Source: Candidatus Obscuribacterales bacterium (GTDB lineage: Bacteria > Cyanobacteriota > Vampirovibrionia > Obscuribacterales > Obscuribacteraceae). Taken from it: DNA of 61,764 nucleotides. Shown here in pieces: positions 18,091 through 27,942 of the stretch. Position numbers and translations under genes: made by a program. Where the stretch lies: positions 1 through 61,764 of the forward strand of contig JAKFUT010000062.1 of assembly GCA_021732565.1 (NCBI GenBank), read 5' to 3'. Numbering within the stretch: position 1 is the first letter of the stretch; every line of letters starts with the position of its first letter. Below the pieces are notes generated by a model. It did not search any database. It had not been told where the DNA came from and worked only from the letters and a program-made list of their open reading frames with translations.

Positions 18091-18897
18091 TTATGCTTTG
18101 GCAGCGCTCAATCTGGGGCGCTTGCAGGCGTGGTTTACAATCTCAAGAAACTCATCCGCTTTGAGACTTGCGCCGCCAATGAGCCCACCGTCGATCTCGT
18201 CTTGAGCGAGCAGTTCCTCGGCATTCTTGGCATTCATGCTTCCACCATAAAGAATTGGGACCATGTCTGGTCCATCTTTATCTTGCTGAAAAAACTGAGT
18301 GAGAGTTTTTCTTATGAGCCCTACTACTCGCGCGGCTTCCTTAGACTCGCAAACTTGTCCAGTGCCGATCGCCCAGACTGGTTCGTAGGCCAGAATTACA
18401 GATTTCACTTCATCTTCTGTTAGACCGTTCAACGCTGCACCAACCTGCCTCTTTACCACCGGGTCGGTGAGGTCATTCTCTCGCTCGTCAAGAAGCTCGC
18501 CGACGCAGACTATGGGCGTTAGCTTATGGGCGAGGGCTGCTTTTACTTTGAGCGGTACTGTCTGGTTCGTTTCTCCGAAAAATTGCCTGCGCTCGGAGTG
18601 TCCGATAATTACATGGGTAACCCCCGCATCAATGAGCATCGGCGGGGAAACTTCGCCCGTAAATGCTCCTGCATCGTGATACTCGACATTTTGAGCGCCG
18701 ACTTGTATCGCACTATCCTTTGCCGTCTGTACCACAATGTCCAGGCTGGTGAAGGGGGGGCACAGTAGAATGTCCGGCAAGTTGTCCCGCCCCTTCGTGC
18801 CCGCAACTATGGCGGTTGCGAGCTCTTGAGCTTCATTCCGAAGCTTGTTCATCTTCCAGTTGCCAGCAATGATCGTTTTTCTTACTTTTTCGCTCAT
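18091..18897 (-). CDS. tpiA: Triose-phosphate isomerase
   Basis: This cytoplasmic glycolytic enzyme interconverts dihydroxyacetone phosphate and glyceraldehyde 3-phosphate. The TIM-barrel protein has 268 residues, slightly longer than the usual 250. The active-site residues are visible: Asn and Lys in AGNWKMNK, His in IIGHSERRQFF, the catalytic Glu in AYEPVWAIGTG, and phosphate-binding GGSMN and GLIGGASL. The C-terminal tail KRPRLSAAKA is a small extension. No operon partner is obvious. Confidence 0.97.
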   Translation of the reverse strand: MSEKVRKTIIAGNWKMNKLRNEAQELATAIVAGTKGRDNLPDILLCPPFTSLDIVVQTAKDSAIQVGAQNVEYHDAGAFTGEVSPPMLIDAGVTHVIIGHSERRQFFGETNQTVPLKVKAALAHKLTPIVCVGELLDERENDLTDPVVKRQVGAALNGLTEDEVKSVILAYEPVWAIGTGQVCESKEAARVVGLIRKTLTQFFQQDKDGPDMVPILYGGSMNAKNAEELLAQDEIDGGLIGGASLKADEFLEIVNHACKRPRLSAAKA

Positions 18898-19119
18898 ATC
18901 CCAATCCCGTGTTGTCGGCGCTCCGTGCAGGCTCTGCCGCAGTGGCGAAGCAGGGCGCTTCTATTTTAAGGCGCATGTCTCCGGTTTTCAGCAATTGTAT
19001 AAGCGAGTGGTAACCTGAAAAAGCTGAAGAGGTAAATTCCCATGTTCTGTACGCTTGCTGGTGGCTTTGGCATTAGAATCTTAGTGTGAACAGTGTGCTC
19101 ATGGCAGCCGGCAGGATTC

Positions 19120-20427
19120 ATGTCAGAAAATCATACAGAAACCAGAGGCACCGAAATCCTGGAAAAGGCTCAGGAGCTCTTACGAGAGGCTGATTCCTCA
19201 GGAGCGTTTGTGCTAGTGAAGGAATACTGGTTGGCGAACCCGAATGATTGCAGCGCGATACGTCTGCTTTCACAAATTCTCCAGCGTAGCGGGAGAACCG
19301 ATCTTGCAACCCTGCTTGAGAAGGTTGCCAAATATGACCTGCTGGCTTCATGCCGCGATGGGCAAACTCTCTTTGAAGCGGCCTATAAATTCATTGATGC
19401 CCGAGAGCCCGAACTTGCGGCCTTGTTGCTGGCACGCTGTGTCGACTTGCATCCGGATGAACGAATGATAAGGTATGAACTCGGATTTGCCTTAATGCAG
19501 ATGCGAAGATTTCTTGAGGCCATTCCCCATTTTGAATTTCTTGCAGGGGTGGAGGAAGACTTCGACACGTGGCTGAATCTCACCGTATGTCATAGCATCG
19601 GTCGCAATTTTCCCCGTGCAAAAGAAGCGCTCAAGCAGCTTGAAAAACTGAAGAGCAATGAAGAAGAAGAATGTGAAGTGGCTTTGCGCCGTTGGGTTCT
19701 GAGGCGCCTGGAGAAATTCGATTCACCTTCCCCTGGTATCAGAGATTGGGTGTTTTCATTGTATGGAGCCATGCTCTTGAGTGAGACTTCCCCCCGCGAT
19801 CTAACCGGAACGCCGATGACGGTGGCCTCCGACTACACCGGCGTGGCCTCTACGCTGCTTCTTTTGCGTGGGCTTTTGCAGGAAATCGGCACGGAGTTTG
19901 ATGTTATTGAATACTACAGCCCGTTATCTCGGCCTTTGGCAGAATCGCTTGCCAGGCTGATGGATCTCTCCGCAGCTCCCTACGGTGGACCAGAGCGACG
20001 GGAGCGTTGCTTGCTGGTCATTGCGTGGGCATCAAATATCGTTGGACCGCATCGCACTTTCTCCACGCATTCTTCCAATCGTTCGATCTTTGCTTATGGA
20101 TTGACTGCGCTGACACAACTGCCTATCACGCCGGACATCATTGGCTGCCTGGCCGGCGAGTGCCCCATGCCCTGGGCCGATCAAATGCAGAGCGTGGACG
20201 AAGATTGCAGCAAGAGCTCCTCGTCACTACACCCGCTCAATGAAATTCAGGCACATGCAACAGACAAGATACTGGAGAAAGTCGCCGATCTTGAGTATCA
20301 AACTGAGCTGATTCGGCGCGTGGAAGACCTGGCGGGGTACTACGTTCCAAGAAAGGCGATGCTGGTATTTCGCAATTCGGAGGAGTTTCCGGTAAGACCG
20401 GAATACACCGCAGAAATTCCTTGTTGA
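19120..20427 (+). CDS. Cytoplasmic TPR-containing hypothetical protein
   Basis: Residues 1-210 form TPR-like helical pairs (for example LLLARCVDLHPDERMIRYELGF and ALMQMRRFLEAIPHFEFLA). The C-terminal half is an unrecognised domain with LTGTPMTVASDYTGVAS, a hydrophobic LLLLRGLLQEIG segment and several conserved-looking Cys residues. No signal peptide is seen. ATG 19120 is chosen over GTG 19093 because AGGA lies just upstream and the extra residues look non-native. It is not in an obvious operon: tpiA diverges from it and cobS converges on it. Confidence 0.75.
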   Translation: MSENHTETRGTEILEKAQELLREADSSGAFVLVKEYWLANPNDCSAIRLLSQILQRSGRTDLATLLEKVAKYDLLASCRDGQTLFEAAYKFIDAREPELAALLLARCVDLHPDERMIRYELGFALMQMRRFLEAIPHFEFLAGVEEDFDTWLNLTVCHSIGRNFPRAKEALKQLEKLKSNEEEECEVALRRWVLRRLEKFDSPSPGIRDWVFSLYGAMLLSETSPRDLTGTPMTVASDYTGVASTLLLLRGLLQEIGTEFDVIEYYSPLSRPLAESLARLMDLSAAPYGGPERRERCLLVIAWASNIVGPHRTFSTHSSNRSIFAYGLTALTQLPITPDIIGCLAGECPMPWADQMQSVDEDCSKSSSSLHPLNEIQAHATDKILEKVADLEYQTELIRRVEDLAGYYVPRKAMLVFRNSEEFPVRPEYTAEIPC

Positions 20428-20656
20428 TTTGAATCAAACGGTCTAGCGAGATTCGATTTGTGGCGCTGAATCAGAGCTTCAGCCGAGTTCGATTTTTCCC
20501 GGGCAAGCAGATTTGAACATTGCAACAGCAAAGTAGCACCTCCCACATGAGTGTTTGTCGGGAGTTGCTCACGATTTCGATGAAAGCCGAGAATTGCCGC
20601 CCTATATGTCCGACGTGCCGTGGCTATCCCTTTGGCTTTGGACCAGTTAGAAGAGA

Positions 20657-21433
20657 TCAGCAACAGAGCAGGGTTGCAGCCACCGAACAAGCCACCAGTC
20701 CTCCTGCTTCCGCAACTTCGACGGAAGCACCGTAGGTGTCTCCGGTTTGTCCGTGGAGCTGGGAGTAGATATATATGGATGCAAGAATGCCCCACAAAAT
20801 AGTGGCCGCACATGTGACCAGAATGACCGCGGTGAGTTGGCAGCTAAGGCAAGCAATTCCAGTGGCAATCAATGGGAAGATGGCCCCTAGTATCAGGTCC
20901 TTCGGCACACTGGTGGTATCGTGCCAAATTCTCCCCATACCCTCATCGCGAGCATACGGATAACATCCTATCACCACCACTTCGCACCAGCGCGCCCAGG
21001 CGGGCACCAGGAATAGTGCGCAGGAGAGCGCCGCTGTGGACGAACTTTCGATCGCTGCATACTTACACAGTATGAGCAAAATGCCGGTGATGGCTCCAAA
21101 ATTTCCGGTGCGACTGTCACGCATGATCTCAAGCATTCGCTCGCGGTTTCGATGCGATAAGACGCCGTCCGCAGTGTCCATTAGCCCGTCAAGATGAATG
21201 CCGCCGGTGACCGCGACCCAAACGATTACGATGAGCACTGCCGATACTGCATAAGGTGATGACACCATGTGCAGCGCCGCTTGCGCCAATAGTAGAACGC
21301 TGCCGATGATCAATCCAACCACCGGCAAATATTTGGATAATCCAGCCAGGTCTTGTTCTGTAGAAGGCTTCTGTAGAAAGGGAAATGCAGTGACATAACA
21401 AACAGCGTGCGCGAGGCGCTTAAAAAGGATCAT
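20657..21433 (-). CDS. cobS: Adenosylcobinamide-GDP ribazoletransferase (cobalamin synthase)
   Basis: CobS joins adenosylcobinamide-GDP to alpha-ribazole (phosphate) in the last steps of vitamin B12 assembly at the inner membrane. The 258-residue polytopic protein carries the family signature GGIHLDGLMDTADGVLS, then RERMLEIMRDSRTGNFGAI, with hydrophobic helices throughout. This length and motif order are standard. No other cobalamin gene (cobU, cobT, cobC or the corrin-ring genes) is recognised in the window, so it may serve salvage or complete a pathway encoded elsewhere. Confidence 0.94.
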   Translation of the reverse strand: MILFKRLAHAVCYVTAFPFLQKPSTEQDLAGLSKYLPVVGLIIGSVLLLAQAALHMVSSPYAVSAVLIVIVWVAVTGGIHLDGLMDTADGVLSHRNRERMLEIMRDSRTGNFGAITGILLILCKYAAIESSSTAALSCALFLVPAWARWCEVVVIGCYPYARDEGMGRIWHDTTSVPKDLILGAIFPLIATGIACLSCQLTAVILVTCAATILWGILASIYIYSQLHGQTGDTYGASVEVAEAGGLVACSVAATLLCC

Positions 21434-22470
21434 TGACTATCGCTCCTGCGATTCTAACTATTACGACTCATCGCAGACACTGCTATTCTCAAAATCCATA
21501 ATCGATTTGCCCGTGTGTGCTTGCGGTTCCGGACGAAGCCCGCCGATGCCGGTGTACCGCCGACAAGTATACTACCGGCGGGGGGACCTGCAAGAATGGA
21601 AAGCATCAGCAATACGGGACGACACACTTAGATGATTTGTTGTGTGGACAAGCGATGTACCAGTCTGGTAAACGGTGGAAGTGTTCCGTGCGTCGGTCGG
21701 TCCCGCAACTTCCCATAAAGGGGCATTCACCGACAGCCCGCATCGGGCAGTTGAAGCTTCGAGTTGCGTCTCCGACCAGTCCAGCAAGTCAGCTGCAACG
21801 CGAGGTACGGTCGAACTGTAGGTGAAGCTGATCGCTTCTAATGGGCGCGACGTTGTCCTCGAATTGAGCGCGGCTGCCTTCTTGCTCCGCTGCGCTGATT
21901 TTGACGGCTCTGCCCATATCGCCTGTAGCCCGTGCCTATGCAGAATGACTCCAGCCATGGTGTCAAGCCGATCAAGCGTAATTGCAAGAGTGAGCTGCTT
22001 GATGGAGCCGCCTCCAATGAAGAGAGGCAAAAAAGAGTTATTGGTGGATTCATGAACACACCCCTTGAACCTCAGCTCGTTATGCTCTCCCCCCGTCGGC
22101 GGTCTGAGTCAGGCGAACTTTCGTAGCTCAGGCTCAAGTGAGCTCAGATTTGAAGTCGCGTGAACATCCATCACCATGTCCTTCCTTCTGACTGAATTGA
22201 CGCGCACAATCCTGTCGAGGTTTCCAAACATTCAACAGGTCTTTTGAGCCTTCAACGTCGGATTTCCAAATTGGGATGCATTGAAGAATGAATTGGCCAC
22301 CGGGCAGACCAAGCGCAACAATCAAAAAGCTACCTCAACGGGCTTTTCAGTTGACGAAGCCCGCACCGACCGGCGCCGTATCAGGCACCCGTCAAATTCA
22401 GTGTGAAGCGGTACTCCCGGGCCAAGAACAAGCAGGTCTATGTAAGAAAAGAGGGCGAAGAAAATGCAAT
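21434..22470. other. One-kilobase interval with no convincing gene
   Basis: The region upstream of cobS holds a minus-strand frame open for about 180 codons (roughly 21572-22110) but with no good start or ribosome site and no recognised motif; part reads PLFIGGGSIKQLTLAITLDR. It could be a decayed gene or chance. The plus strand near 21671-21712 has a weak resemblance to a cobalamin riboswitch core, which I rejected. No other structure is supported. Confidence 0.4.
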
Positions 22471-23505
22471 TTAGAGTCCGTCGCTCGGTCGCTTCGGGGC
22501 GACAGGTTCCCCGGGAGTCTTCGGATTGGACGTGCCAAATCCGGCTGCCTCAGTCGCTTCTGAGGCTTTGGTAGCAGCTGCCGTTGTAGCTGCTGCTGCA
22601 TCCCTGGCACGGGCTGCTTCCAGGTCTTTCTGTTCTCGCCATGCCCGGACTTTGCTTTGATACGCTGCTTGGTCGCCCTTCATTTTCTGAATCAGTTTGC
22701 CTTTCTTCACGTAATACTCGGCTCGAGCCATCACATCAGGTTCATTGATGCGTCTGGCCACTTCTTTAATCTGATCCATTTCTTCGACGCCGCCCTTGGT
22801 GTAGCAGTAGTCCATCGCCTTCTTCAATGCGTAGCGGCTCAGATCTCTTAGTTGATATTTGTCAGTCTGCAAGACGAGATCGCATAAACCCAGCACCTCA
22901 TCCTCATCATCAATCATCTGTTTGATAGTTTTACGCAGCAAATCGTCCAGTCCGACGGATTTGCACTGGTCCGCAAAAGCAAAGGCATCTTCCTGGGTCT
23001 TCAGACCGCTAAACGCTTTCTCCATCGCCTGGTGCGCCACATCGTTGAGCGCCACCTCCTGGGCCTTCCTGGCCAGGTCATAAAGTTCGGGAACCGTTTT
23101 GGCGCTCTGAATCAGCGCCGTAATCGCTGATTTCGTAATCTCGAAAAATTGATACTTACGCGACTTCAGCGCTACCACCAGGTAATCTTCCTGGGTGCTA
23201 CACAAGGAGAGGGCGCGGTTGAGGCAAGCGCGGCGAGCTTCCATCATGGGAAAGGCATAGGGTTCCGTGTATTCGGCTATAGCCAGACACTTAGGCACGT
23301 CATTGCTCGAAGCCAGCACAGACTCAATAACCGGCTTGGCGCGATCGTACTTCCCCGATTTCATTGACCGCGCCGCTCTTTCCATGGAAGATTGGAACTC
23401 CACCGGAAGAGGCGAATCGGGATTTAGCTGTTTTGCCTGGACTGAGCCCGACACTAAGAGGGCAACTCCCATTCCGATAAATATGCCCCTGTTGAGATTA
23501 GTCAT
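22471..23505 (-). CDS. Secreted all-helical repeat protein with Ala-rich tail
   Basis: A signal peptide (RGIFIGMGVALLVSGSVQA) is followed by about 250 residues of alpha-helical repeats. The recurring pattern is LxxLARKAQEVALNDVAHQAM or LRDLSRYALKKAMDYCY, like divergent TPR or HEAT units. The last 60 residues are low-complexity Ala/Thr/Pro (AAAATTAAATKASEATEAAG), suggesting a flexible linker or surface tail. No enzyme motif. It diverges from the next TPR gene, so the two may share a control region at 23506-23647. Confidence 0.72.
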   Translation of the reverse strand: MTNLNRGIFIGMGVALLVSGSVQAKQLNPDSPLPVEFQSSMERAARSMKSGKYDRAKPVIESVLASSNDVPKCLAIAEYTEPYAFPMMEARRACLNRALSLCSTQEDYLVVALKSRKYQFFEITKSAITALIQSAKTVPELYDLARKAQEVALNDVAHQAMEKAFSGLKTQEDAFAFADQCKSVGLDDLLRKTIKQMIDDEDEVLGLCDLVLQTDKYQLRDLSRYALKKAMDYCYTKGGVEEMDQIKEVARRINEPDVMARAEYYVKKGKLIQKMKGDQAAYQSKVRAWREQKDLEAARARDAAAATTAAATKASEATEAAGFGTSNPKTPGEPVAPKRPSDGL

Positions 23506-23647
23506 TTCCCTACCCTCGCACCTGTCTGTCCTGAATTCCTGATGTGACTTTTATTGCCATTTTATCCTTATTTAGGAAAGAATTCGGGTCTATCAGGGTA
23601 ATACCGTTTTGATGGCGCCCCTAAACCTCGAAAGGAAACTCCACATC

Positions 23648-24841
23648 ATGTCTAAGGTTCTTCGAGTTTACGCCATTGCCATCGGTCTGGCGCTCTCACA
23701 GTTTTGCGGGGCGGCACTGGCTACTACAAAATGGGAGCAATTCAGTCAAGCTGCGGAAAAGGCTTATTCAGGGCGGAACTTTACTGAGGCTGAAAAGAAT
23801 TTTTTACAGGCTTTGAAGGAGGCTGAAAAGTTCGATAAGTCCGATAAGAGGCTTGCGACCACCGTCTACAATTTAGCGCTTATATACCAGCAAGAAGAAA
23901 AATACGATGAATCAGAAGCAACCTATAGACGGGCACTGGAGTTATTGACCGGAATCTACGGCGTGGAACATGAACGAGCTGGCCAGGTCCATATCGATTT
24001 GGGAGACCTGTATCGTGCCCGCGCTGATGCAGACGATGACGCAAAGAAGGGATGGCGGTCGAAGGCTGCAGCTGAATACCAATTAGCCGTCGATGTTCTC
24101 GAGGTTGTTTATGAGAAATCAAAAAAAACTGTGCCGATTAAACCTGAGAAAGAGAAATCTTCGGCTGAGCAGACAGTGAAACCGACTCCGCCGATCACGC
24201 GGAAAGAAGCCTCAGAGCTACTGGCGAGAACACTGAACAATTACGCTGATTTCTATGCTGATGAAGACGACTTCGCCCCTGCTGAACCACTTTATCAAAA
24301 GGCTATCGACATAGAGGCTGCGGAGCTTGGGCTCGACAATAAGAAGCTCGGGCAAGATAAAGCACATTTTGCCGAGTTCTTCTGCGTGCAGGGCAAGTAT
24401 CAGCCGGCAGAGCCATTGTTCAAAGATGCTTTGCGCATCATTGAGAAGAATTCCGGTGCGGAGAGCATGGAGCTGGCCAGGGTGCAATATAATGCCGGCG
24501 GTCTCTATTACGACCAGGGAGCATTCCCTCAAGCAGAAGAGTTGTTTACTCATGCACTTAAAGTTTTTGAGAAGGATTCATCAATAAAACCCACCGATAT
24601 TGCTCTGAAAAGCATCGCTCTAGCTGATGTTTTCGATATGCAAGGGAAGACCAACGACGCACACTCAATGTACAAGAAATCGATTGCGGCACTGGAAAAA
24701 GAAAACGATCCCAATCCGAACGCCTTGATGTCAGCTCTGAAACAGTACCAGAAGCATTTGCTCATGATGAATGACAAAGTAGAAGCCAGTAAGGTCTCCG
24801 CTCGTATCAAAGAACTGAAAGGGGGCAATAAAGCCCCGTGA
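23648..24841 (+). CDS. Secreted TPR protein, kinesin-light-chain type
   Basis: ATG 23648 follows AAGGA and begins a clean signal peptide (VLRVYAIAIGLALSQFCGAALA). Six or more TPR units of the kinesin-light-chain style follow, for example LALIYQQEEKYDESEATYRR, DFYADEDDFAPAEPLYQKAI and GLYYDQGAFPQAEELFTHAL. A Lys/Glu/Pro-rich linker lies near residue 165-190. It should be a periplasmic or surface scaffold. It ends 35 bases from the convergent VIT/vWA gene. The in-frame ATG 23609 upstream is unlikely because it would mask the signal peptide. Confidence 0.82.
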   Translation: MSKVLRVYAIAIGLALSQFCGAALATTKWEQFSQAAEKAYSGRNFTEAEKNFLQALKEAEKFDKSDKRLATTVYNLALIYQQEEKYDESEATYRRALELLTGIYGVEHERAGQVHIDLGDLYRARADADDDAKKGWRSKAAAEYQLAVDVLEVVYEKSKKTVPIKPEKEKSSAEQTVKPTPPITRKEASELLARTLNNYADFYADEDDFAPAEPLYQKAIDIEAAELGLDNKKLGQDKAHFAEFFCVQGKYQPAEPLFKDALRIIEKNSGAESMELARVQYNAGGLYYDQGAFPQAEELFTHALKVFEKDSSIKPTDIALKSIALADVFDMQGKTNDAHSMYKKSIAALEKENDPNPNALMSALKQYQKHLLMMNDKVEASKVSARIKELKGGNKAP

Positions 24842-24876
24842 TTCAATAGGAACTGCTGAAGTGCGTCACAATAGTT

Positions 24877-27687
24877 CTACGGAATAAACAGAGGTCCGTG
24901 GGCGTCCAGATAATCGAGCCAGTCTATGGTGGCTGTGATCACTGGAGCTGTAGCTAAGGCGGTGATGAGAAACAGTGTTCCAAGAATGCAGCGGGCTCGT
25001 CTTTGCGACTTCACATTGGAGTGGGATACCCCCTTATACATGATTGCGCCACCTAAAATCACCCATCCCACACCCAGTAAGTATCGCGAAAAATTCAATA
25101 GCCCCGACAACTCACCCACAGGATTCACTCTGGGGCCGCTAAAGGTATTGATTCCGAATGTGATAGCTGTCGGAAAATCGTTGGGTGCTAGTTCCCTGTC
25201 GGGCATGGGTTCGTCGGTTGATGACGGCGCCCCTCCCCCTCTCTCCGCTACGGCGCCGGTGCAAGCGCTAATTAGGTGGTGCTTGGCGCCATATTGTTCT
25301 GCCAGATGCTTATCCGATTTTAGTAGACTCGACAGCTCATTTTGATACGCCAGTACTGCCATATCTGATGGATGTTTTTTCGCCTCCATGCTTCGATTAT
25401 CGGTGGCGATTTTGAAGGTAAAGTATTCTGGAAACTGAGCTGACCAATCACTAAACACTCTATTTAAGTCTGGAAGCATGCCGTTCATCGTACGAGTTAC
25501 TGTGGTGAAAGGCGGTGGAGATTGCTGCGATGCGTGTATGCGCTCGAGTATCTCATTGCCGCCTGGCCGCGTTTGGAAGTCATAGATTTGCACAGACCCG
25601 GCAGATAGCGCCCCCGGGTCATAAGGGCAACTCTTGGCGTAGCCTTCTCTTGCAATCCAAATTCCGGTCTCACTCCAAGGCTTTGGTGGGTGAATCCAAA
25701 GCACATCGCATTGATTGTTCCTGGCGATCGAAACTGCACTTGCCAGCAGTTCCCAATTGTTATCACCGCCATGAAATTTCGCCTTCCGCAGCGCATCCAA
25801 AGCCTGTTCCGGTGAGACATTACGAATCCCGTGAAGCGGATCTGCTATAAGGACTCGCTGAATCTTTTTTTGCGGATTCTTAAAAAATTCTAGCAGTGTG
25901 CTCTTTGCGTCGGCGTTGCTTGCCGAACCGTCTATGGCCAACACAAGATTATGCTCAGGTTGTTTGAAAAGTGATCGCTCGACATCGGTGGTCTGCGCGC
26001 GTCCTTCTTTCGTTATCATCGCAAGCGAAGACTTGGAAGTGAAATAAACCGTGTCTCCTGGTGAGGGGGCATGGGGTCTGTCACCCGATTCTGCTGCTAG
26101 CGTTTTTGCATTTGCCTTGTTATTCCCAATCGCTTTCGATTTCGTTGTTTGTTCTACTTTTGCTTCAAAATTGCGGATCCTGCTGCCAATGGTCTTCGTT
26201 ATCACGGTTGTGGTGATGGCCACAGTGGAGTCCGCCAGTGCCGGCAACCGAACACCATGTAATTCGTCAGAGGACGTGGCAAAGAATGGGGCTACGATAT
26301 GAAGAATCACTTTGGTGGCCCCTGCTGTGGTGGCTCGAAGAATTGCGCGTTGCGGTGTCAACATGGTTATAACTGCTGCTGTCCCTTCCCAGTTGGCAAT
26401 TCGACTCACGTATTCGTGTTGCACGGACAAATTGGAGCCGAACTTTGTTTTCCCGGGCGAGTTTGATTCAGGTTCTTTTGGTCTTGCTCCGGATTCCTGG
26501 TGTGCAGGAAGAAACTCTATGTGTGAAATCACCGCTCCCGTGGGTAGCTCTATTTCCAATCGGGTTTCTCTCTTGTATTCATTGGTAAATTCAAATGCCC
26601 ACTCGAAATTGGCAATTGATCGTTTGGCGTCTAATTCCCACCGCAGAAGAGACCGCTGGCTTTCTTCGCCATCCTTCAAGCCGACGATTGGAGCTCCAAT
26701 GTTTAAGTCTGTGTCGCCGGGGCTTTCGTTCGGAATGTCTGGCGAGTTTCCCGTGAGCAAATAGTAGGCGTCCTGGCAGGTGCTAAAGCTGGGTGCAATT
26801 AGACTGTCTGCTCGGCATCGGTTCGGGTTCAGTCGATTCTCCACTGAAATTGCATCTTGCTGATCGGTTAAGCTTAAGGCCAGACGTCGCAGTTGCGGGT
26901 GCCCCGATGACAGCGCCATGAGCCTGGCCGGCAGCGAGATGTCCCTCATTTGCGGCCACAAGCAACACAGACAAAGGGAGGCGACTACAACCGTAATTGC
27001 AAATGCTGTTGCCGTCCTTGCCAGAGACACTCCGGCCGTTGTCCAAATCTTCACTGCGAGGACAGTTGACACCGCATATGGTATTAGAATAAATACCGGA
27101 AACCAGATCGCGGAGAGGCCTATACGTGAAGTGATTTCCGCAGCGATGGCGCACAGAACTGTCTGACTAGTAAGTCCGAATCCTGTTAAAAACCGGCAGA
27201 GCACGGGGAATCGATTGAATCCCTTCTTCATTTCTTCCCAAGCAATAAAGTTTGCCACGGGACACATCAGATAAACCAACGATATGAGGTTGCAGCTTCC
27301 GAATAAGCTGGAGATGACCAGCCACGAAGCGATTAGGATAGGTACGATTACACCGAAGGTGAACACCATGGCACCGATTGCGTCATTCCAGCTGAAATTT
27401 ACTTTTTCTCTGGACCGGCCGTCGAGCGAAACAATATAGTTATTAGTCAGCTTGGCAGAACCAAGTATCAGAAGTGCATCCAAAAAGAACGACGCCCAGG
27501 CCAGTGCAGGTACTGTATAGGGGGCAGTTTGGACTAGTGCCGTGAAAAGCAGGGTAGCAATTAGTCCGGCCATTAGCGGGACGTTCTGTGCCAACTTCTT
27601 TACCCGGCTGAACGTGGAATGGTTCTTTCCAATTTCTTTTAGAGCTTCGAGGGGCTCAAGTTCAAGAGGCTGGTCGTTGGTACTCAT
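24877..27687 (-). CDS. Large membrane protein with VIT-like and vWA-like domains
   Basis: This 936-residue protein has six or more N-terminal membrane helices (about 35-245), then an exported or cytoplasmic region. Residues 350-480 resemble a VIT domain: WAFEFTNEYKRETRLEIELP, LSVQHEYVSRIANWEG. Next is a von Willebrand A-like segment with a metal-site motif LAIDGSAS (DxSxS, 586-590). After ISACTGAVAE… the C terminus has two more helices (about 868-920). This order resembles the MSEP-CTERM/XrtN-linked VIT proteins of exosortase systems. That assignment is from memory of the architecture. No exosortase or sortase gene lies nearby. Confidence 0.75.
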   Translation of the reverse strand: MSTNDQPLELEPLEALKEIGKNHSTFSRVKKLAQNVPLMAGLIATLLFTALVQTAPYTVPALAWASFFLDALLILGSAKLTNNYIVSLDGRSREKVNFSWNDAIGAMVFTFGVIVPILIASWLVISSLFGSCNLISLVYLMCPVANFIAWEEMKKGFNRFPVLCRFLTGFGLTSQTVLCAIAAEITSRIGLSAIWFPVFILIPYAVSTVLAVKIWTTAGVSLARTATAFAITVVVASLCLCCLWPQMRDISLPARLMALSSGHPQLRRLALSLTDQQDAISVENRLNPNRCRADSLIAPSFSTCQDAYYLLTGNSPDIPNESPGDTDLNIGAPIVGLKDGEESQRSLLRWELDAKRSIANFEWAFEFTNEYKRETRLEIELPTGAVISHIEFLPAHQESGARPKEPESNSPGKTKFGSNLSVQHEYVSRIANWEGTAAVITMLTPQRAILRATTAGATKVILHIVAPFFATSSDELHGVRLPALADSTVAITTTVITKTIGSRIRNFEAKVEQTTKSKAIGNNKANAKTLAAESGDRPHAPSPGDTVYFTSKSSLAMITKEGRAQTTDVERSLFKQPEHNLVLAIDGSASNADAKSTLLEFFKNPQKKIQRVLIADPLHGIRNVSPEQALDALRKAKFHGGDNNWELLASAVSIARNNQCDVLWIHPPKPWSETGIWIAREGYAKSCPYDPGALSAGSVQIYDFQTRPGGNEILERIHASQQSPPPFTTVTRTMNGMLPDLNRVFSDWSAQFPEYFTFKIATDNRSMEAKKHPSDMAVLAYQNELSSLLKSDKHLAEQYGAKHHLISACTGAVAERGGGAPSSTDEPMPDRELAPNDFPTAITFGINTFSGPRVNPVGELSGLLNFSRYLLGVGWVILGGAIMYKGVSHSNVKSQRRARCILGTLFLITALATAPVITATIDWLDYLDAHGPLFIP

Positions 27688-27942
27688 TTCTCTTCCTCAA
27701 GAGTCCCGTGAATCGGGCTCGTAGTGAATTTGTGGCTGGATGTTGAGGTTGACTTTAGCGACGCGAAACATCAGCGTCAATGCTTATTCGCTCGTTAATG
27801 ACTAACAGCATGTTGTTCGATGACAATTGCTCCAGGTTGTGCCAACACTGATGACCAACTATGAGGAAATCGCACTTGGTCTGCAATTATTTTGAAACAA
27901 TCGAGGAGTTCTGCAGGAATGTTTCTGAGCGAGGCTCTTCTG

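Noticed and set aside
21671..21715. Cobalamin riboswitch-like core on the plus strand (GGTG…CGGTCCCGCAACT)
   Set aside because: It points away from cobS, no plus-strand gene lies downstream, and the rest of the conserved arms do not fit.
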